A stretch of DNA of 64,000 bases from Desertivirga arenae. Lineage in GTDB: Bacteria > Bacteroidota > Bacteroidia > Sphingobacteriales > Sphingobacteriaceae. The stretch is taken from assembly GCF_017355785.1 (NCBI RefSeq), contig NZ_JAFEWE010000002.1:46618-110617 (forward strand). Direction: 5' to 3'. The notes beneath the pieces were generated by a model. It worked only from the letters and a program-made list of their open reading frames with translations. It did no database searches and had not been told where the DNA came from. The position numbers and the translations under genes are program-made. Below, piece after piece: positions 27,963-39,934 of the stretch (within the stretch, counting starts at the first letter, position 1; the number at the start of each line of letters is the position of its first letter).

Positions 27963-28703
27963 CTATGCTCCACCAATCCGCTTAATTAAGGAACCGGTAA
28001 GTCCAGAAGATTGACAATAAATACTGACCGTATTTTCGACTTCGAGCACTCCAGTATTACTGGTTTCAAGGAAATTAATAGAACCTGCATACTGACTAAT
28101 GGAAGTCTTTTCATTTAACACCGACTTAAAAGCTATTTGAACATGTACTAAGCCTCTCCTAAAAGGCTCAGGGAGTCCCACTTCAACTTCGCCATCTCTT
28201 CTCGAACCTTTTATATCCGTAATAAATGTATGATCAAGTGCAGGGGCGACAATAATATAGATTAAGGCATCTGAATCGTGCGCCTTTTCCTTCATCTCAG
28301 TACTCCACTTGATCACAATGGTCTCTTCATTTTTCTTTGCCACAGTTACTTCCTGCACCCCCGGAAGATCTCCATAACAAAAACGAGCCGCCCGATAATC
28401 AATATCAAAGCCATCGGTCGTTCTTATTAATGCATTTTTGTAATTATAAGATTGCGCGGAGAGCCTTCCATCCCAACTTAGATTGTAGTCCTTAAAATGA
28501 ACCAGGAGAAATTTGTGCATACTGCTCAGCCAACTGCTTACAAAGCCAAAACCTTGCTGACCGATCTTTTGCTTCTCCGATGCTTCCTTGGTCGATCGTT
28601 TTGATTTGGCTTTTATGTAATAGATGTCCCGCCAGTTACTGGCTACAAGGTTGCCCATTTTACCTCTCAGTGGGCCTAGAGGTCCTGGAATATATTTTGC
28701 CAT
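27963..28703 (-). CDS. DUF6266 family protein
   Basis: A 246-residue protein with the DUF6266 signature at its N-terminus (MAKYIPGPLGPLRGKMGNLV, then NWRDIYYIKAKSK). The middle and C-terminal parts look like beta-sandwich sequence (VTVAKKNEETIVIKWST; VEVGLPEPFRRGLVHVQIAF). There is no signal peptide or catalytic motif. The family is common in Sphingobacteriia and its function is unknown; the start resembles proteins bound to phage-like or structural roles, but that is not established. It stands alone, with 329 bp to the next gene. Confidence 0.8.
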   Translation of the reverse strand: MAKYIPGPLGPLRGKMGNLVASNWRDIYYIKAKSKRSTKEASEKQKIGQQGFGFVSSWLSSMHKFLLVHFKDYNLSWDGRLSAQSYNYKNALIRTTDGFDIDYRAARFCYGDLPGVQEVTVAKKNEETIVIKWSTEMKEKAHDSDALIYIIVAPALDHTFITDIKGSRRDGEVEVGLPEPFRRGLVHVQIAFKSVLNEKTSISQYAGSINFLETSNTGVLEVENTVSIYCQSSGLTGSLIKRIGGA

Positions 28704-28813
28704 ATCCGTGATAATTATTTAAGGTTTAAAAAGAAGTTAAATTTCTACTGAGTTAAATATAAATACTTTCCATGACAATACCAAAACAAAAACAAGTTCG
28801 AATAAAGACCGCT

Positions 28814-28883
28814 TCCAGCTGGTTCAACCCGGTGTAATACCGGCGCTTATCCGGCGCTGAACCGGTTCTGGTGAAAAATTCAC
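28814..28883. other. GC-rich structured intergenic element
   Basis: Within the 329-bp gap between DUF6266 and the outer-membrane barrel gene is an unusually GC-rich patch. CCAGCTGGTTCA near 28815 can pair, with one bulge, to TGAACCGGTTCTGG near 28858. Inside lie CCGGT-GTAAT-ACCGG and a direct repeat of CCGGCGC. GTGAA-AAA-TTCAC at 28871-28883 adds a small hairpin. It may be a small structured RNA, a repeat element or a 5' leader. Confidence 0.4.
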
Positions 28884-29032
28884 CTACATTTAGACACTTT
28901 CGTATAGGTTAACGTGCACTCCAGAACCTAATGGCAATAGATATTCAATAAGCCGGGCAAAAAATCAAAGAGATGGTACCGGATATTTATAAATAAAATC
29001 CTAAGTTTGATGGTAATCTTCATCTTATCCAG

Positions 29033-31870
29033 TTGAAAAAAGTATACTGCCTAAGTCTCATTCTGATTTGCTCGGTACTTCAGCTATATGCCCAGAAAAA
29101 CACGAGAGTATTTGGTTTTGTCGCAGATTCAGCGAAAGCCGGAATAGCAGGAGTGGATGTATTTCTTATAATCGATAAGGACACTTTGAGAACCGTTACT
29201 ACCGAGGAAGGGAACTTCAGCATTTCAAAAGTGTATTCTGAGAAATTCACTCTGCAGTTCAATGCTCTTGGTTACTATCGCTCCAGTATTGCATATTCCT
29301 TTTCACAAAAAGAAAGACAAAGACGACTGGATACTATTTTCCTCAAAAAATCAAGCAGGATGTTAAATGATGTAGTTATTAAGGCCAAACTTACACCTGT
29401 TCGATATATGCAGGATACTGTTGAATTTAACGCTGCAGCTTTCGAAGTAAGGGAGGGTGATAATGTTTCTGATCTGCTAAAGAAATTGCCGGGAATGGAG
29501 GTTGATAACCAATACAATGTTAAAACTTCCGGGAAGGAAATGATCAAGCTGAGGGTGAATGGTGTTGACTTTTTCACAAATAATATCAAAGACTTTATTG
29601 GCAAATTACCTGCAGGCATCGTTTCAAAAATTCAGGTGATAGACCATTTTGGTGATGATGCAAATTTTACGGGTATAAAAACTGGGCAGCCTGTTAAGAT
29701 GATGAATATTGTAACCAAGCCGGGGATGGACAAGGGTAAGTTTGGAGGCTTTAATGTGAGCGCTGGTACAAATAATATGCTAGGTAGTAATGCTTCGGCC
29801 AATTTGTGGAATGGCAACAAGCAAAGTTCGGCAAACCTAAACATGAACACTTCCAATAATGGTGCAGGGAAAAGTCACTCCACAGGTCTGGGGTTTTCAA
29901 ATCGTGATAAATTCGGGAAACATGGTTATCGCAGCATTAATTATCATTTTAATGATAATGGGAATGCCTATTCGAGCGAGCAGTTTAGCGAGACCCTTAA
30001 TCCCGAGGGAAACTTTATAAACAATTCTAAGAATGACGGAGAAAGCAGGAACAATAGTCATTTTTTAAATTATTCGATGGATTTTAATAATAAGAAATGC
30101 TTTATCATGGCTTCGATTGTTGGAAGTTTTAATGGTTCTAATAATGAGGGTACAGGTTTAAGCAATCAGTATGGTGTGATCCGGCAGGATTTACAAAATA
30201 ACAACAAATCGAACAGCACTTCTCCTCACCTGATGACTGATTTTTCCTTTTCGAAAAGACTAAAGAATAAGAAAAATTCGTTCAGCATTAATAGTTCCAT
30301 ACAACTATCGGGATCAAATAATGAGCAAACCATCGGAACCAATACCATCTATTACGACAAAGGAACGGGTGAACTTCTCAAAGATTCTTTGCTGAACAGG
30401 GACCTTAACAGCAGTACGCGCAATGAAAATTTCAATTTGGGCTTTAATTACAGCATCGGCTTAAAAAGACCAAAAGACACCCTTGCGTTGCGAAGTCTCA
30501 ACATTAGCTACCAGGGCTCTTCTTCGCAATCCTCCAATACCATTTCAACTATCGTATTGGATAACATCAGTAAAGCGCCAACCTTTGTCGATTCCCTCAG
30601 CAGTTCCTTCAGGTCGATTACGGTGCAGCATTCCCTGGGTTTAAATTACAATTACAATTCACGCAAATTGCGCTACAATATTAGTCTCAATGCGAAACCC
30701 AATATGTTGCGTAACCGGGATATTCGAAACAAGGAGACGATAGCAAATAATACATTTAACTATTCCCCCGGGCTGAACTTCAGTAAAACTTTTTCTGAGG
30801 GAAAATCTTTTTCCGCCAACTATCAGGGTGCTAATAATAACCCTTCCATTGAACAATTGCAGCCCGTAAGAAGAGCCCAGAGTTTACAAAATATCATGAT
30901 TGGAAATCCTGATCTAAAACCTTCTTTCACGCATTCCTTAGGTTCAAACTACAATTATAACCATAAAAAATCCCGAGTTTCCGTTCAGGTGGGAGCAAAT
31001 GCCTCAACAACTCAGAGAGAGATTGTCAGCGCGGTTAGTCTTCTGCCAGATACTTTAAATAGTTTGAAGCAAGTAACCCGTTATGAAAATGTAAACGGCA
31101 ATTACCAGGCTAATGGTAATTACTACGTTTATATTCCGTTTAAGCAACAAAAACTCTCACTTAGATATTCAGGAACTATAGGATTCTCTAACCGCACCGT
31201 TCTCTTCAACAGTCAAAAGATATCGGGTAATGGCACTAATTTGAATCAGCAAGTCGAGGGTACGCTGTCCTTAAAAAAGTTTTCCCTTAATACTAGTATA
31301 AGTTATTACCAGACCAACAATAATGATGTTAGTTCAATGTATAGCTACTACGGAATCCAGTCACTTGGAATAGGTCAGATACCCACGCCTAACTTTTTCA
31401 AGACAACAGGTATTCGAACAAGACTAAATGGGGAACTCTTCCTTAAGAACCTAAAAGCTAACGGAAACCTGAGCTACAGCAGCAGTCGTAACGATGCAAG
31501 CAGTACCCAAACCAGGCAGAATGATTTGAGCGATCTAAATATGAACTTTTCAGGTCGTTTAACAGTAAAGAAATCCTACTTTATGAATTTCAGTGTATCA
31601 AAAGGATTTCGCTATGGCTACGCTTTTAATAATGCTAACCCTATGATCATAAACGGAGGGATTGAAAAGAGTTTTTTCAAAGACCGGACAATGAGCATTA
31701 AGCTTGAGGGAAGCGATTTATTAGGACAGGGGAACAATCTGTCACGAATGATAACGGGTAATACCATAACCGATAGTCGCTATAAACAGCAAACCCGTGT
31801 TTTTTCTGTGAACCTGCAATACAATCTGTCGAAGTTTGGGGGTAAGAATTTCCGGGTGGATCAGGATTAA
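29033..31870 (+). CDS. Outer membrane beta-barrel protein (TonB-receptor-like, OMP_b-brl_3 type)
   Basis: A 945-residue outer-membrane protein. TTG is the start; it leads directly into a signal peptide (KKVYCLSLILICSVLQLYAQ). A carboxypeptidase-like domain (VFGFVADSAKAGIAGVDVFL) and a plug-like region (VSDLLKKLPGMEVDNQYNVK; KIQVIDHFGDDANFTGIKTG) follow, then a large barrel rich in Asn and Ser. It belongs to the group of Bacteroidota barrels related to TonB receptors but lacking SusD partners. The substrate is unknown. No binding-lipoprotein gene is adjacent; a serine hydrolase follows. Confidence 0.85.
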   Translation: MKKVYCLSLILICSVLQLYAQKNTRVFGFVADSAKAGIAGVDVFLIIDKDTLRTVTTEEGNFSISKVYSEKFTLQFNALGYYRSSIAYSFSQKERQRRLDTIFLKKSSRMLNDVVIKAKLTPVRYMQDTVEFNAAAFEVREGDNVSDLLKKLPGMEVDNQYNVKTSGKEMIKLRVNGVDFFTNNIKDFIGKLPAGIVSKIQVIDHFGDDANFTGIKTGQPVKMMNIVTKPGMDKGKFGGFNVSAGTNNMLGSNASANLWNGNKQSSANLNMNTSNNGAGKSHSTGLGFSNRDKFGKHGYRSINYHFNDNGNAYSSEQFSETLNPEGNFINNSKNDGESRNNSHFLNYSMDFNNKKCFIMASIVGSFNGSNNEGTGLSNQYGVIRQDLQNNNKSNSTSPHLMTDFSFSKRLKNKKNSFSINSSIQLSGSNNEQTIGTNTIYYDKGTGELLKDSLLNRDLNSSTRNENFNLGFNYSIGLKRPKDTLALRSLNISYQGSSSQSSNTISTIVLDNISKAPTFVDSLSSSFRSITVQHSLGLNYNYNSRKLRYNISLNAKPNMLRNRDIRNKETIANNTFNYSPGLNFSKTFSEGKSFSANYQGANNNPSIEQLQPVRRAQSLQNIMIGNPDLKPSFTHSLGSNYNYNHKKSRVSVQVGANASTTQREIVSAVSLLPDTLNSLKQVTRYENVNGNYQANGNYYVYIPFKQQKLSLRYSGTIGFSNRTVLFNSQKISGNGTNLNQQVEGTLSLKKFSLNTSISYYQTNNNDVSSMYSYYGIQSLGIGQIPTPNFFKTTGIRTRLNGELFLKNLKANGNLSYSSSRNDASSTQTRQNDLSDLNMNFSGRLTVKKSYFMNFSVSKGFRYGYAFNNANPMIINGGIEKSFFKDRTMSIKLEGSDLLGQGNNLSRMITGNTITDSRYKQQTRVFSVNLQYNLSKFGGKNFRVDQD

Positions 31871-31934
31871 TCTAATAAACTGTATCTTACTTGTAACAAA
31901 AGCAGCAGCAAGACTATCCAAACTTAAAAATCTT

Positions 31935-33257
31935 ATGAAAAAAAACATCCTAACCTCTATCCTACTGTCTTTCACATCGTTCCTGGGCTTTTCTCAATCT
32001 TTGGATAAGGAAAAGTTGAACTCCTACTTTGATGCTCTTGAAAAGAGCAACCGTTTTATGGGAAGTGTAGCTGTCTCGAGAAATGGTGAGGTTATCTTTA
32101 CGCGATCTGTCGGTTTCGCAGACGTTGAAACAAAAACAAAAGCTAACGAGAAGTCGCGATACCGAATAGGCTCGATAACAAAAACCTTCACGGCCACGCT
32201 GGTTATGATAGGGGTGGAAAATAAAAAGATCCTGCTGGATCAGACCCTGGACAACTATTTTCCCGACATAAAAAATGCAGCTAAAATATCGATCAGGAAT
32301 TTACTCAACCATCGGAGCGGTATTCATAATATAACCGACGATGCCTCTTATTTAGGTTATCACACACAGCCCAAAACACAGACAGAACTTTTGGATCTGA
32401 TCACCAAGGCAGGAAGTGACTTTGAACCGGACAGTAAAATGGCCTATAGTAATTCGAACTACATTCTATTGACCTTTATACTGGAGAAAAGTTTCGGGAA
32501 GCCCTATCATGAACTGCTGAAAGAGTACATTACCAAACCTATAGGTCTCGCGGATACCTATGTGGGAAGTAAGATCAATCTTCAAAACAAGGAAACAAGC
32601 TCTTACACAAGCGGTGAAAACTGGATGAAGTCAACGGAAACAGACCCTGCTATTCCACTAGGCGCTGGCTTTATCGTTTCCACCGCTACCGATCTTGTAA
32701 AGTTTCTGGACGCATTATTTGCTGGAAAAGTACTAAAGGCAGAAAGTCTGGAACAAATGAAAACGCTGAAGGATAACTTTGGGTTCGGACTTTTTCAAAT
32801 GCCTTTTTACAACAAAAAAGGCTTTGGCCATAACGGTGGAATAGACGGTTTTAGTTCTGTTGCTATGCATTTCCCCGGTGATGGTGTTTCTTATGCTTTA
32901 ACCTCTAATGGCACGAAAGTTAACAACAATGATATTAGTATTGCAGTATTAAGTGCGGTTTTTAACAAACCCTACAGCATTCCAGAATTTAAAAAAGCGT
33001 TGGAACTTAATTCTGAAGACCTGGATAAATATTTGGGCGTCTATTCTTCCGCAGCGATTCCACTTAAGGTGACCATTACAAAAAAAGACCGGACTTTGAT
33101 GGGACAGGCAACTGGTCAAGGGGCAATTCCTCTTGAAGCCACAGAAAAAGACAAGTTTAGTTTCAGTCAGGCTGGTGTAGTTCTGGAGTTTAATCCTTCA
33201 GAAAAAACGATGCTTTTGAAGCAGGGCGGCGGCGAATATAAATTCAGCAAAGATTAA
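31935..33257 (+). CDS. Serine hydrolase, beta-lactamase / penicillin-binding-like family
   Basis: A 440-residue exported serine hydrolase of the class C beta-lactamase-like family (peptidase S12, esterase EstB-like). The signal peptide is KKNILTSILLSFTSFLGFSQ. The catalytic Ser-x-x-Lys is in YRIGSITKTFTATLV, Tyr-x-Asn in MAYSNSNYILL, and a His-x-Gly-like motif in FGHNGGIDGF. The C-terminal part (from about residue 350) is a lipocalin-like beta domain. The frame is open back to 31836, overlapping the barrel gene, but the ATG at 31935 starts the signal peptide. The substrate may be a D-amino-acid peptide or an ester. Confidence 0.9.
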   Translation: MKKNILTSILLSFTSFLGFSQSLDKEKLNSYFDALEKSNRFMGSVAVSRNGEVIFTRSVGFADVETKTKANEKSRYRIGSITKTFTATLVMIGVENKKILLDQTLDNYFPDIKNAAKISIRNLLNHRSGIHNITDDASYLGYHTQPKTQTELLDLITKAGSDFEPDSKMAYSNSNYILLTFILEKSFGKPYHELLKEYITKPIGLADTYVGSKINLQNKETSSYTSGENWMKSTETDPAIPLGAGFIVSTATDLVKFLDALFAGKVLKAESLEQMKTLKDNFGFGLFQMPFYNKKGFGHNGGIDGFSSVAMHFPGDGVSYALTSNGTKVNNNDISIAVLSAVFNKPYSIPEFKKALELNSEDLDKYLGVYSSAAIPLKVTITKKDRTLMGQATGQGAIPLEATEKDKFSFSQAGVVLEFNPSEKTMLLKQGGGEYKFSKD

Positions 33258-33360
33258 TTTTTAGCTCAGCTGTCCATTAAGTAACGATTTAGAACCATAT
33301 CGGGATCGTGGTATAGTTTTTATTGGAACAAGGCAGTAAAACGCTACAAATCATCTTACT

Positions 33361-34158
33361 ATGGAAAACAATCAAAAATATGCACTGATCACTGGTGGAA
33401 CTGCTGGTATAGGGCATGAACTGGCGAAATTATTTGCGAAAGATGGATACAACCTAGTTTTGGTATCCAGGAACGAGTATGAACTGGCACGTACCCAGGC
33501 GGAGCTCCAGGATCAGTATAAGATCCAGGTTCAGACAATTGCCAAGGACCTGATGAAAATGGAAGCCCCGTTTGAAGTTTACAAGGAAGTAAGCGACATG
33601 GGAATAAAGGTAGATGTTCTGGTGAACGACGCCGGACAAGGTGTGTATGGAGAATTTGTGGATACGGATATTAATCGGGAAATTGATATTATCCATTTAA
33701 ATATTATGGCCTATGTTGTATTGGCCAAGAACTTTGCACAGGATATGGTGATCAGAGGCGGCGGAAAGATCCTTAACGTTGGTTCTATTGCAGGTGAAAT
33801 GCCTGGTCCGCTGCAATCCGTTTACCATGGTACTAAGGCTTTCGTAAATTCATGGTCTGAAGCCATTCGTAATGAACTTAAAGATTCTAATGTTTCAGTA
33901 ACTGTTCTGCTTCCTGGTGCAACAGATACAGATTTCTTCGATAAGGCAGATATGACGGAATCAAAGATAGTACAGGAAGGAAGCCTTTCAAACCCGGCAA
34001 CAGTAGCCAAAGATGGTTATGATGCTTTAATGTCAGGAGACGATAAGATCGTTTCCGGACTGAAGAACAAAGCCATGGTGGCCATGGGGAATGTGATGCC
34101 AGATAGCATAGTTGCAGAAAACATGCGAAAGCAGCAAGAGCCTGTAAATAAGAAATAA
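33361..34158 (+). CDS. Short-chain dehydrogenase/reductase (SDR)
   Basis: A 265-residue classical SDR oxidoreductase. The NAD(P)-binding glycine motif is ITGGTAGIGHELAK, followed by VLVNDAGQGVYGEF (the NAG-like motif), an active-site Ser in LNVGSIAGEMPGPLQSVYHG, and Tyr-x-x-x-Lys in SVYHGTKAF. The substrate is unknown. It is the only gene in its transcription unit as far as spacing shows, with a strong terminator after it. Confidence 0.93.
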   Translation: MENNQKYALITGGTAGIGHELAKLFAKDGYNLVLVSRNEYELARTQAELQDQYKIQVQTIAKDLMKMEAPFEVYKEVSDMGIKVDVLVNDAGQGVYGEFVDTDINREIDIIHLNIMAYVVLAKNFAQDMVIRGGGKILNVGSIAGEMPGPLQSVYHGTKAFVNSWSEAIRNELKDSNVSVTVLLPGATDTDFFDKADMTESKIVQEGSLSNPATVAKDGYDALMSGDDKIVSGLKNKAMVAMGNVMPDSIVAENMRKQQEPVNKK

Positions 34159-34164
34159 ATCAGT

Positions 34165-34204
34165 AGGCAAAGAGGAAGAAATCTATTCTTCCTCTTTGCC
34201 TTTT
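34165..34204 (+). terminator. Intrinsic terminator after the SDR gene
   Basis: GGCAAAGAGGAAGAA (34166-34180) pairs perfectly with TTCTTCCTCTTTGCC (34186-34200), with a five-base loop and four T after it. The stem is about 15-16 pairs. Confidence 0.9.
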
Positions 34205-34343
34205 CCTATTAAAGCTAACCTGCCCTCCCTTGTCCCCTCTTTTCCTAATGACTTCGGGAACCTCCATAGATTTTAGCTATCTTGTATAGAACAAAGTGAT
34301 TGTGAAAGCAAGTATTCTTGTCATAGCTTTACCTCATCAATAA

Positions 34344-36653
<2,310 letters not shown>

Positions 36654-36668
36654 TGTAAATAAATAGAG

Positions 36669-36706
36669 AAAAAAGGGGCTTTTCCAATTGGGTAAGCCCT
36701 TTTTCA
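36669..36706 (+). terminator. Intrinsic terminator of katG
   Basis: An A-rich stem strand, AAAAGGGGCTT, can pair with TAAGCCCTTTTT across the inner CCAATTGG palindrome, 13 bp after the katG stop. The T run ends the structure. Confidence 0.7.
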
Positions 36707-36855
36707 TATAACCTACTAACTCTGAAACAAGTCTTGAATTAATAACATCCGGGGTCGTCCTATCTCTGGAATAAATTAGCATAGCGATTATAATCCGGAG
36801 CAGGTATTATTCTAAATTACACTATCTTTGCACCTCATTTTAATATCCTGATTTC

Positions 36856-38490
36856 GTGATTAATGTAAATAATATTTCCGTTTCATTTGGCGGAACCACC
36901 TTGTTTAGTGATGTAACTTTTCCTATTAACGAGAATGATAAAATAGCCCTGATGGGGAAGAATGGTGCGGGCAAATCAACCATTTTAAAAATAATTGCAG
37001 GTGCTGCCAAGCCAACCACCGGTACTGTTACAGGACCAAAAGAAGCAGTGATTGCCTATTTGCCTCAGCATTTGCTCACCCAGGATAATGTTACCGTTTT
37101 TGAAGAAGCATCAAAAGCTTTTCAAGAAGTGCACCAGATGCAAAAGGAGTTGGAAGAGCTGAATGAGCAACTTACGATCAGAACAGATTACGAAAGCGAC
37201 GATTACATGAAGTTAATTGAGCGCGTATCAGAGCTGAGCGAGAAATTCTACTCTGTTGAAGAGACGAATTATGATGCTGAAGTAGAAAAAGTATTAAAAG
37301 GATTAGGTTTTCAACGTTCAGACTTTACCCGTCAAACATCGGAGTTCTCTGGGGGATGGCGTATGAGGATTGAATTAGCTAAGATCCTATTAAAGAAACC
37401 GGATCTGATCCTTCTGGATGAGCCTACCAACCACATGGATATTGAAAGTATTCAATGGTTAGAAGAATTCCTGGTTAATTCTGCCAAGGCTGTAATGGTC
37501 ATTTCCCACGACAGGACCTTTGTTGATAACATTACTAATCGTACTATCGAGGTTACTATGGGCCGGATCTACGATTACAAGGCTAAATATAGTCACTACC
37601 TTCAATTGCGTGCAGAACGCCGGGTACACCAAATTAAAGCTTATGAAGAACAACAACGCTTCATTGCCGACAACCAGGAGTTTATAGACCGGTTCAGAGG
37701 TACTTATTCAAAAACCCTTCAGGTACAATCAAGGGTGAAGATGCTGGAGAAGCTAGAAATCCTGGAGATTGATGAAGTGGATACTTCGGCATTGCGATTG
37801 AAATTCCCACCTTCACCGCGTTCCGGTCAGTATCCGGTTATCGTGGAAGAGCTAAGCAAATCCTATGGAGATCACGTAGTATTCGAAAAGGCTTCCATGG
37901 TAATTGAGCGGGGAGAGAAAGTGGCCTTTGTGGGTAAAAACGGAGAAGGTAAATCAACCATGATTAAAGCCATCATGGGCGAGATCGATTTCGAGGGAAG
38001 CTTAAAAGTTGGTCACAATGCCAAGATCGGTTACTTTGCGCAGAATCAGGCTGCCTTGCTGGATGAAAATTTAACCGTTTTTGAGACGATCGATCAAATT
38101 CCTTTAAGTGATGGATCTATCAAAATTAAAGACCTTTTAGGTGCCTTCATGTTTAGTGGCGACGATACCACCAAAAAGGTTAAAGTGCTGTCCGGAGGCG
38201 AAAGAACGCGATTAGCAATGATTAAACTCTTACTGGAACCGGTAAACGTATTGATCCTGGATGAGCCAACCAACCATTTGGACATGAAGACCAAAGACAT
38301 TATTAAAGAGGCTTTACAGGATTTTGATGGCACGCTGATCCTGGTATCGCACGATCGTGACTTCTTAGACGGACTGGCTCAAAAAGTATTCGAATTTGGT
38401 AATAAACGCGTGCGCGAGCACTTTGAAGATATAAAGGGCTTCCTTGCTTATAAGAAAATGGCTAGCCTGAAAGAGATCGAACAGGGTTAG
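36856..38490 (+). CDS. ABC-F family ATPase (ribosome-associated)
   Basis: A soluble protein of 544 residues with two ATP-binding cassettes and no membrane segments, typical of ABC-F proteins that act on the ribosome (EttA/YbiT/Uup relatives). Cassette 1: Walker A ALMGKNGAGKSTILKI, signature EFSGGWRMRIELAK, Walker B LILLDEPTNHMDI. The linker includes the Lys/Arg-rich and Gln-rich helices around HQIKAYEEQQRFIADNQEFI. Cassette 2: FVGKNGEGKSTMIKAIMG, VLSGGERTRLAMIK, LILDEPTNHLDM. GTG is the start codon. Of the subfamilies it looks nearest to YbiT, but that is uncertain. Confidence 0.93.
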   Translation: MINVNNISVSFGGTTLFSDVTFPINENDKIALMGKNGAGKSTILKIIAGAAKPTTGTVTGPKEAVIAYLPQHLLTQDNVTVFEEASKAFQEVHQMQKELEELNEQLTIRTDYESDDYMKLIERVSELSEKFYSVEETNYDAEVEKVLKGLGFQRSDFTRQTSEFSGGWRMRIELAKILLKKPDLILLDEPTNHMDIESIQWLEEFLVNSAKAVMVISHDRTFVDNITNRTIEVTMGRIYDYKAKYSHYLQLRAERRVHQIKAYEEQQRFIADNQEFIDRFRGTYSKTLQVQSRVKMLEKLEILEIDEVDTSALRLKFPPSPRSGQYPVIVEELSKSYGDHVVFEKASMVIERGEKVAFVGKNGEGKSTMIKAIMGEIDFEGSLKVGHNAKIGYFAQNQAALLDENLTVFETIDQIPLSDGSIKIKDLLGAFMFSGDDTTKKVKVLSGGERTRLAMIKLLLEPVNVLILDEPTNHLDMKTKDIIKEALQDFDGTLILVSHDRDFLDGLAQKVFEFGNKRVREHFEDIKGFLAYKKMASLKEIEQG

Positions 38491-38542
38491 TAAAAATAGA
38501 CTTTGTAAGGGCCAGCTTGCAAAAGGTGAAACGCTGGATAAT

Positions 38543-38581
38543 AAAAAAGCAGCAAGAAATGTGATTTCTTGCTGCTTTTTT
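38543..38581. terminator. Very strong bidirectional terminator
   Basis: An 18-base perfect inverted repeat (38543-38560 with 38564-38581) has a three-base loop, A-rich on one side and T-rich on the other. It serves the convergent ABC-F and permease genes. Confidence 0.93.
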
Positions 38582-38599
38582 ATTATGGAAGTTCGAAGT

Positions 38600-39904
38600 T
38601 CAGGATCTGCTCATATTCTTATTTTTGATAAATACTACAGAAATGGCGGCCAGCACAAGCATAATTCCAGCCTGTTTAATTGCCCTTCCTGGATCGCCAT
38701 GGAGCAAGGAATTATAATACAAGGGCATGGAAATATTCTGAAGCAACATAGGGATTACAATGAACATATTAAATACACCCATATATACTCCTGTACGCTC
38801 TTTCGGTATACCGCCAGCCAGTATTACGTAGGGATTCCCCATCATACTTGCCCAGGAGAGTCCCATTCCTATCATTGGAATAAACACCATTGCCGGGTCT
38901 TTAATGCCTGGCAGAATAAACAACCCGATTCCTGCAAGAGTTAAACACGCAGCATGCACATATTTCGCATGGTACCTTTTAGCCAGGGCAGCCAGGCCGA
39001 ATGCGGAGACAAAGGCAATAAAGTTGTAAAAAGCACCGATCTGTCCCGATAACAAATCAGCATTTCTGAAGGCGTCCGCCCTGCTGGCGAAGACTGTTGT
39101 GGATAAGCATTTGGCAATATAGATCCAATAAATAAACATAGCATACCAGCTGAAGAACATCATCGGTATCATTTGCTTCATAACAGGTGGCATATTTTTC
39201 AAGGCCTGCCAGATATCGGTAAATACTGCTGAAGTACCTCTGGGACTTGCCCTAATCTCGTTAAGTTCTTCCTCGCTTAAGGGTATTTCTTTGGTAGTCT
39301 TTAAGGTCCAAAGAATAGACGAAAGCGAAAAGACTGCACCTATCACGAAAGCAATAAGTGTTGTAATTGGGATATGGTTTTCATTTTCAGCGAGCTTACT
39401 TACTCCGCAAAAGATCAGAATTGAGGGCGTTAGGTAAGATAGGGTTTGTCCTAAACCGGTAAAAGCACTTTGTGTTAGAAAACCGATAGCATGTTGCGAC
39501 TCATCCAGCTTATCGCTTACAAAAGCTCTGTAAGGCTCTTGAGTGATATTGTTAGCTGCATCTAAAATCCATAAGGTACTGGCGGCCATCCAGACGGAGC
39601 TGGAATAAGGCATAATGAACAAACAAATACTGCAAAAAATTGCCCCGATCAGGAAAAACGGAGTCCGCCTCCCCCATCTGCTAACCGTCTTATCGCTCAT
39701 TGCCCCCACAATAGGCTGCAGTATCAATCCAGTGATGGGCCCGGCAAGCCATAAGTAGGGTAATTTACTTTCTTCAGCTCCGAGGTATGAGTAGATCGGG
39801 CTCATGTTAGCCTGCTGCAAACCGAAACTGTACTGCAGACCAAAGAACCCGAAGTTCATGTTTATTATTTGCCAAAAGCTCAGCTTCTGCTTAAATATCT
39901 TCAT
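38600..39904 (-). CDS. MFS sugar transporter, SLC45/maltose-sucrose permease-like
   Basis: A 434-residue, 12-helix inner-membrane permease. The N-terminal FGLQYSFGLQQANMSPIYSY and the MFS loop AMSDKTVSRWGRRTPFFLIG match the SLC45-like sugar:proton symporters, which include bacterial maltose and plant sucrose carriers. It lies immediately downstream of the GH100-like/kinase gene on the same strand (30 bp) and would bring in the disaccharide that enzyme acts on. The exact sugar is inferred. Confidence 0.88.
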   Translation of the reverse strand: MKIFKQKLSFWQIINMNFGFFGLQYSFGLQQANMSPIYSYLGAEESKLPYLWLAGPITGLILQPIVGAMSDKTVSRWGRRTPFFLIGAIFCSICLFIMPYSSSVWMAASTLWILDAANNITQEPYRAFVSDKLDESQHAIGFLTQSAFTGLGQTLSYLTPSILIFCGVSKLAENENHIPITTLIAFVIGAVFSLSSILWTLKTTKEIPLSEEELNEIRASPRGTSAVFTDIWQALKNMPPVMKQMIPMMFFSWYAMFIYWIYIAKCLSTTVFASRADAFRNADLLSGQIGAFYNFIAFVSAFGLAALAKRYHAKYVHAACLTLAGIGLFILPGIKDPAMVFIPMIGMGLSWASMMGNPYVILAGGIPKERTGVYMGVFNMFIVIPMLLQNISMPLYYNSLLHGDPGRAIKQAGIMLVLAAISVVFIKNKNMSRS

Positions 39905-39934
39905 CTTTTGTTAGCTATAAACGTTTAAAAAAGT

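Noticed and set aside
38561..38944. Plus-strand 127-residue frame opposite the sugar permease
   Set aside because: A shadow of the conserved permease gene, opening within a terminator.
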